Below are positions 61,794 to 64,000 of a stretch of 64,000 bases of DNA, one piece after another (the first letter of the stretch is position 1; every line of letters starts with the position of its first letter). The position numbers and the translations under genes are program-made. Source of the DNA: Planctomycetaceae bacterium (GTDB taxonomy: Bacteria > Planctomycetota > Planctomycetia > Planctomycetales > Planctomycetaceae); contig JACKHO010000003.1 of NCBI GenBank assembly GCA_020638955.1, positions 310,001-374,000 of the forward strand, read 5' to 3'. A model generated the notes under the pieces. The model ran no database searches. It saw nothing but the letters and a program-made list of their open reading frames with translations, and was not told the origin of the DNA.

Positions 61794-64000
61794 CTATGGC
61801 GTGGTAACGGTACCACCGGCGGTGAGGGAACCGAGGTTGATGAACACATCGGCCAGGATGTCGATGTTGCCACCAGCCGAAACGACTCGGCTCGAAGTCA
61901 GGGTCAACTTTCCGCCGGCATTGTTCCAGTCAACATTTCCACTAGCGGTAATGTTGCGAATGATGAAGTTATCGGCGGTCGACACAACATTCAGATCGCC
62001 GATGGCGTCGGAGTTTCCAATTTCACCGCCAAGAATGGCACGTCCGGCACCACTGTTGATGGTCAAATTGTGGGGGCCATTAATTGTGCCGGTAAACTGC
62101 GTGTAGTTGGTTGATGTGTTGCCGGACATGATCGACACGTTGCCACTGAGGGTTACGGGACCAATGAACTGGATATTGACATTCGACGTCACATCGCCAG
62201 CCAGGTCAATGCCGTTCGCTCGCACAACAACCTTGTTAGCAGAAACTCCGTTCAGCGACACCTGGTTAGTCGTGCTGGCACCAGACGAGTCGATTTGGAA
62301 CGAACCGGCTCCTACGACATCGCCCAGGAAGCTCACCTGGTTGGCAGCACCGCCGTTGCCACGGACGAGGATGTTGTATCCGTTTGCGGCGACACCACCA
62401 TCGACGATCAGGTCTTGACCAGGAGCGACTTTGAACAGGACGTTCCCCGTCAGGTCAATATTCCCGGTCAGGCTGATGCCGCCGGTCTGCGAGAAGACAC
62501 CACCGTTCAGTTGAATGTCATCTGCGGTCAGCGAGACATCTCCCTGTGCAGTGACCGCACCAGGAGAGTTAAATCGCAGAGACCCGGCATTCGCGGTCAG
62601 GCTTGCAAAGCCACTTCCAACACCACCTGTGAAATCAACAATTGAACCTGGTGCACTCACGGAGGTGTGGTTTAATCCCCATGGGGCTGCGGCCGTTGGT
62701 GAACCGAAGTTCCCCACGACAGTCAGGGTACCACCAGCGTTGAGCTTCTCAATCATGACATCGCCAGTGCCAATTGCCGAGCCGAGGCTGGTGAACTGCA
62801 ACGTGTTGTTGGCACGCAGCGTCAATGTTCCCATGCCCTGCTGAATGGAATCGCCCAGAATGAGTGTTTGACCAATCAGAGTGAGCGGCGCACCAACGTT
62901 GACGCTACCAGTCACAAGATTGTTGTCACCATCGGAACTGATGAGCAGTTGATTCGTCAGTCCGGAACCAACCGTCACCGAAGCGAAACCAGGTGTAATG
63001 AATTGCAGATCCGCCGCATTGACATTCTGATCACCAGCCGTGTTGCGGCGAATGGTCAGATTGCCGTCACCGGAAATGGTTCCTTGTGGGATGAAATCAT
63101 TCGCATTGAATGTCGCGTCGCCACCATTCACGGTGACGTTTTGCGTCCGCACAATATTTCCGGAGGCAGTCAATCCGTTCAGCGGTGTGGTATTGCCGAT
63201 GTCACCATCCAACTGAACCAGACCACCGGAAACCATGAGGCCGTGTGCACCGTTGATTGTGCTGGTGGCAATCACGGTTCCAGTACCGGCATTAACGTCG
63301 GAATTGCCAGCCAGCGTCACTTCCCCATCCAGTCGAATGGCCTGATTGACCGTCGAGATTTGTCCGCCAAGAGTAATGTTCTCACTTCGCAGCAGAAGTG
63401 CCCGACCTGCATTCAGGATGGGACCAGCAATATTAATTGTGTCGTTGCCTTCACCAACATCATTTCGAACGTCGAGACCTTCCGGACCGCCGTCCCGCAG
63501 ACTGTGAACGGTGAGCGTGTCGTTACCGAGGTTCAGGTTCACAATAATGTTGTTAAACAGACCGACTGCTGTTGGATCGAACTCAATAATGTTCGGATCG
63601 GCATTCAGATCGTTTCCAACCAGTCCACCCAACGGATTCAGAGGAATAATGTCCTCCAGAATGTAGTGGCCGGTCATGGCGTCGAACGTAATGTGCAGGT
63701 CGTTGTGAACCGTTCCGTTGGCACCAATAATCAGACTTCCGCCAGCTGTCAGATTGACGTTGGCTGGTGTCGTGGTGTCGAGCGGTACTTCGTCATCAGT
63801 GACATCAATGGTGTCGGTGCCGTCGCTGAAGCCACCGGCAGAAGCCGTGATGGTCACCGTCTGCGTGCCGTCCAGAACGGCGTCATCGACTCCGGTCACT
63901 GTGAAGTTCGCCGATGCCTGACCATCGAGAATGGTGACGGTCATCGGAACCGAGGCCTCGCCAGTGTCGTTACTGGCTAGATTGACAATGAGGTTACCGA
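61794..64000 (-). CDS. Giant beta-rich surface protein, C-terminal part
   Basis: The frame is open at the right edge, so only the last ~735 residues are present. The start of this part carries Calx-beta-like repeats (VPMTVTILDGQASANFTVTGVDDAVLDGTQTVTITASA). It continues as many short Gly/Asn/Asp-rich strands (INIAGPILNAGRALLLRSENITLGGQIST; LTASGNIVRTQNVTVNGG) typical of a long beta-helix or filamentous adhesin. There is no autotransporter barrel or sorting signal at the C-terminus (SLTAGGTVTTP). A long plus-strand frame over the same DNA is an antisense shadow. Confidence 0.8.
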   Translation of the reverse strand, partial: GNLIVNLASNDTGEASVPMTVTILDGQASANFTVTGVDDAVLDGTQTVTITASAGGFSDGTDTIDVTDDEVPLDTTTPANVNLTAGGSLIIGANGTVHNDLHITFDAMTGHYILEDIIPLNPLGGLVGNDLNADPNIIEFDPTAVGLFNNIIVNLNLGNDTLTVHSLRDGGPEGLDVRNDVGEGNDTINIAGPILNAGRALLLRSENITLGGQISTVNQAIRLDGEVTLAGNSDVNAGTGTVIATSTINGAHGLMVSGGLVQLDGDIGNTTPLNGLTASGNIVRTQNVTVNGGDATFNANDFIPQGTISGDGNLTIRRNTAGDQNVNAADLQFITPGFASVTVGSGLTNQLLISSDGDNNLVTGSVNVGAPLTLIGQTLILGDSIQQGMGTLTLRANNTLQFTSLGSAIGTGDVMIEKLNAGGTLTVVGNFGSPTAAAPWGLNHTSVSAPGSIVDFTGGVGSGFASLTANAGSLRFNSPGAVTAQGDVSLTADDIQLNGGVFSQTGGISLTGNIDLTGNVLFKVAPGQDLIVDGGVAANGYNILVRGNGGAANQVSFLGDVVGAGSFQIDSSGASTTNQVSLNGVSANKVVVRANGIDLAGDVTSNVNIQFIGPVTLSGNVSIMSGNTSTNYTQFTGTINGPHNLTINSGAGRAILGGEIGNSDAIGDLNVVSTADNFIIRNITASGNVDWNNAGGKLTLTSSRVVSAGGNIDILADVFINLGSLTAGGTVTTP

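Noticed and set aside
62868..63980. Long plus-strand frame (370 codons) opposite the giant surface protein
   Set aside because: It mirrors the codon periodicity of the Gly/Asn/Thr-rich minus-strand gene and has no ribosome binding site or recognisable domain.

Overview
The window looks like a piece of a Planctomycetota chromosome. The evidence is a set of lineage-typical families: a DUF1501 secreted protein with a twin-arginine leader, a DUF1080 protein, a surface protein whose N-terminus carries an LExRxLLS (LEPR-XLL) element, long Pro/Glu-rich DUF11 proteins, PQQ-propeller proteins, a pseudokinase with a membrane anchor, and many two-component kinases. No rRNA, tRNA, phage or recognisable insertion sequence was seen. 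The species cannot be named from this sequence. All coordinates and starts come from reading the frames and ribosome binding sites by eye; no database search was run.

Layout. 1-8.6 kb: an incomplete secreted protein, a DUF11 envelope protein, the ribosomal genes rpsU-rpsL-rpsG on the minus strand, a DUF1501 protein and a two-domain esterase. 8.7-12 kb: a SLOG/SLATT-like membrane protein and an FG-GAP surface protein. 12-26.5 kb: a PHP phosphoesterase, a CDP-alcohol phosphatidyltransferase, a gene broken by two in-frame stops, uppP, a PQQ propeller protein, a response regulator/histidine kinase pair with overlapping ends, small membrane proteins, a pseudokinase and a lipoprotein. 26.6-28.7 kb: a Wza-like polysaccharide export lipoprotein.

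28.9-32.1 kb is the most unusual part. Four small minus-strand genes are separated by four copies of an ~88-bp palindromic repeat. Three of the genes are preceded by copies of one ~140-bp spacer with a conserved promoter-like element. One spacer is still joined to a 97-codon copy of the 3' end of the DUF58 gene that borders the array. This looks like a repeat-delimited array of small gene cassettes built by serial duplication next to a DUF58 gene.

32.1-36.5 kb is a probable minus-strand operon of an FHA protein, two complex-I-like antiporter subunits and DUF58. 36.7-42 kb holds a DUF1080 protein, a carbamoyltransferase divergent from an SGNH-hydrolase-like membrane protein, and a His/Asn-rich secreted protein. 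42-45 kb is an arsenosugar-type cluster (ArsM-like methyltransferase, ArsS-like radical SAM enzyme, TIGR04283-type glycosyltransferase). 45-51 kb has a terpene-synthase-like enzyme followed by two unusual histidine kinases. 51-64 kb is mostly housekeeping: sugar isomerase, sucC, a thioredoxin-like secreted protein, xerC, rsmB, a Prc/CtpA protease, a NusG-like factor, an inositol-phosphatase-family enzyme, a chorismate-lyase-like protein and the end of a giant beta-rich surface protein that runs off the window.
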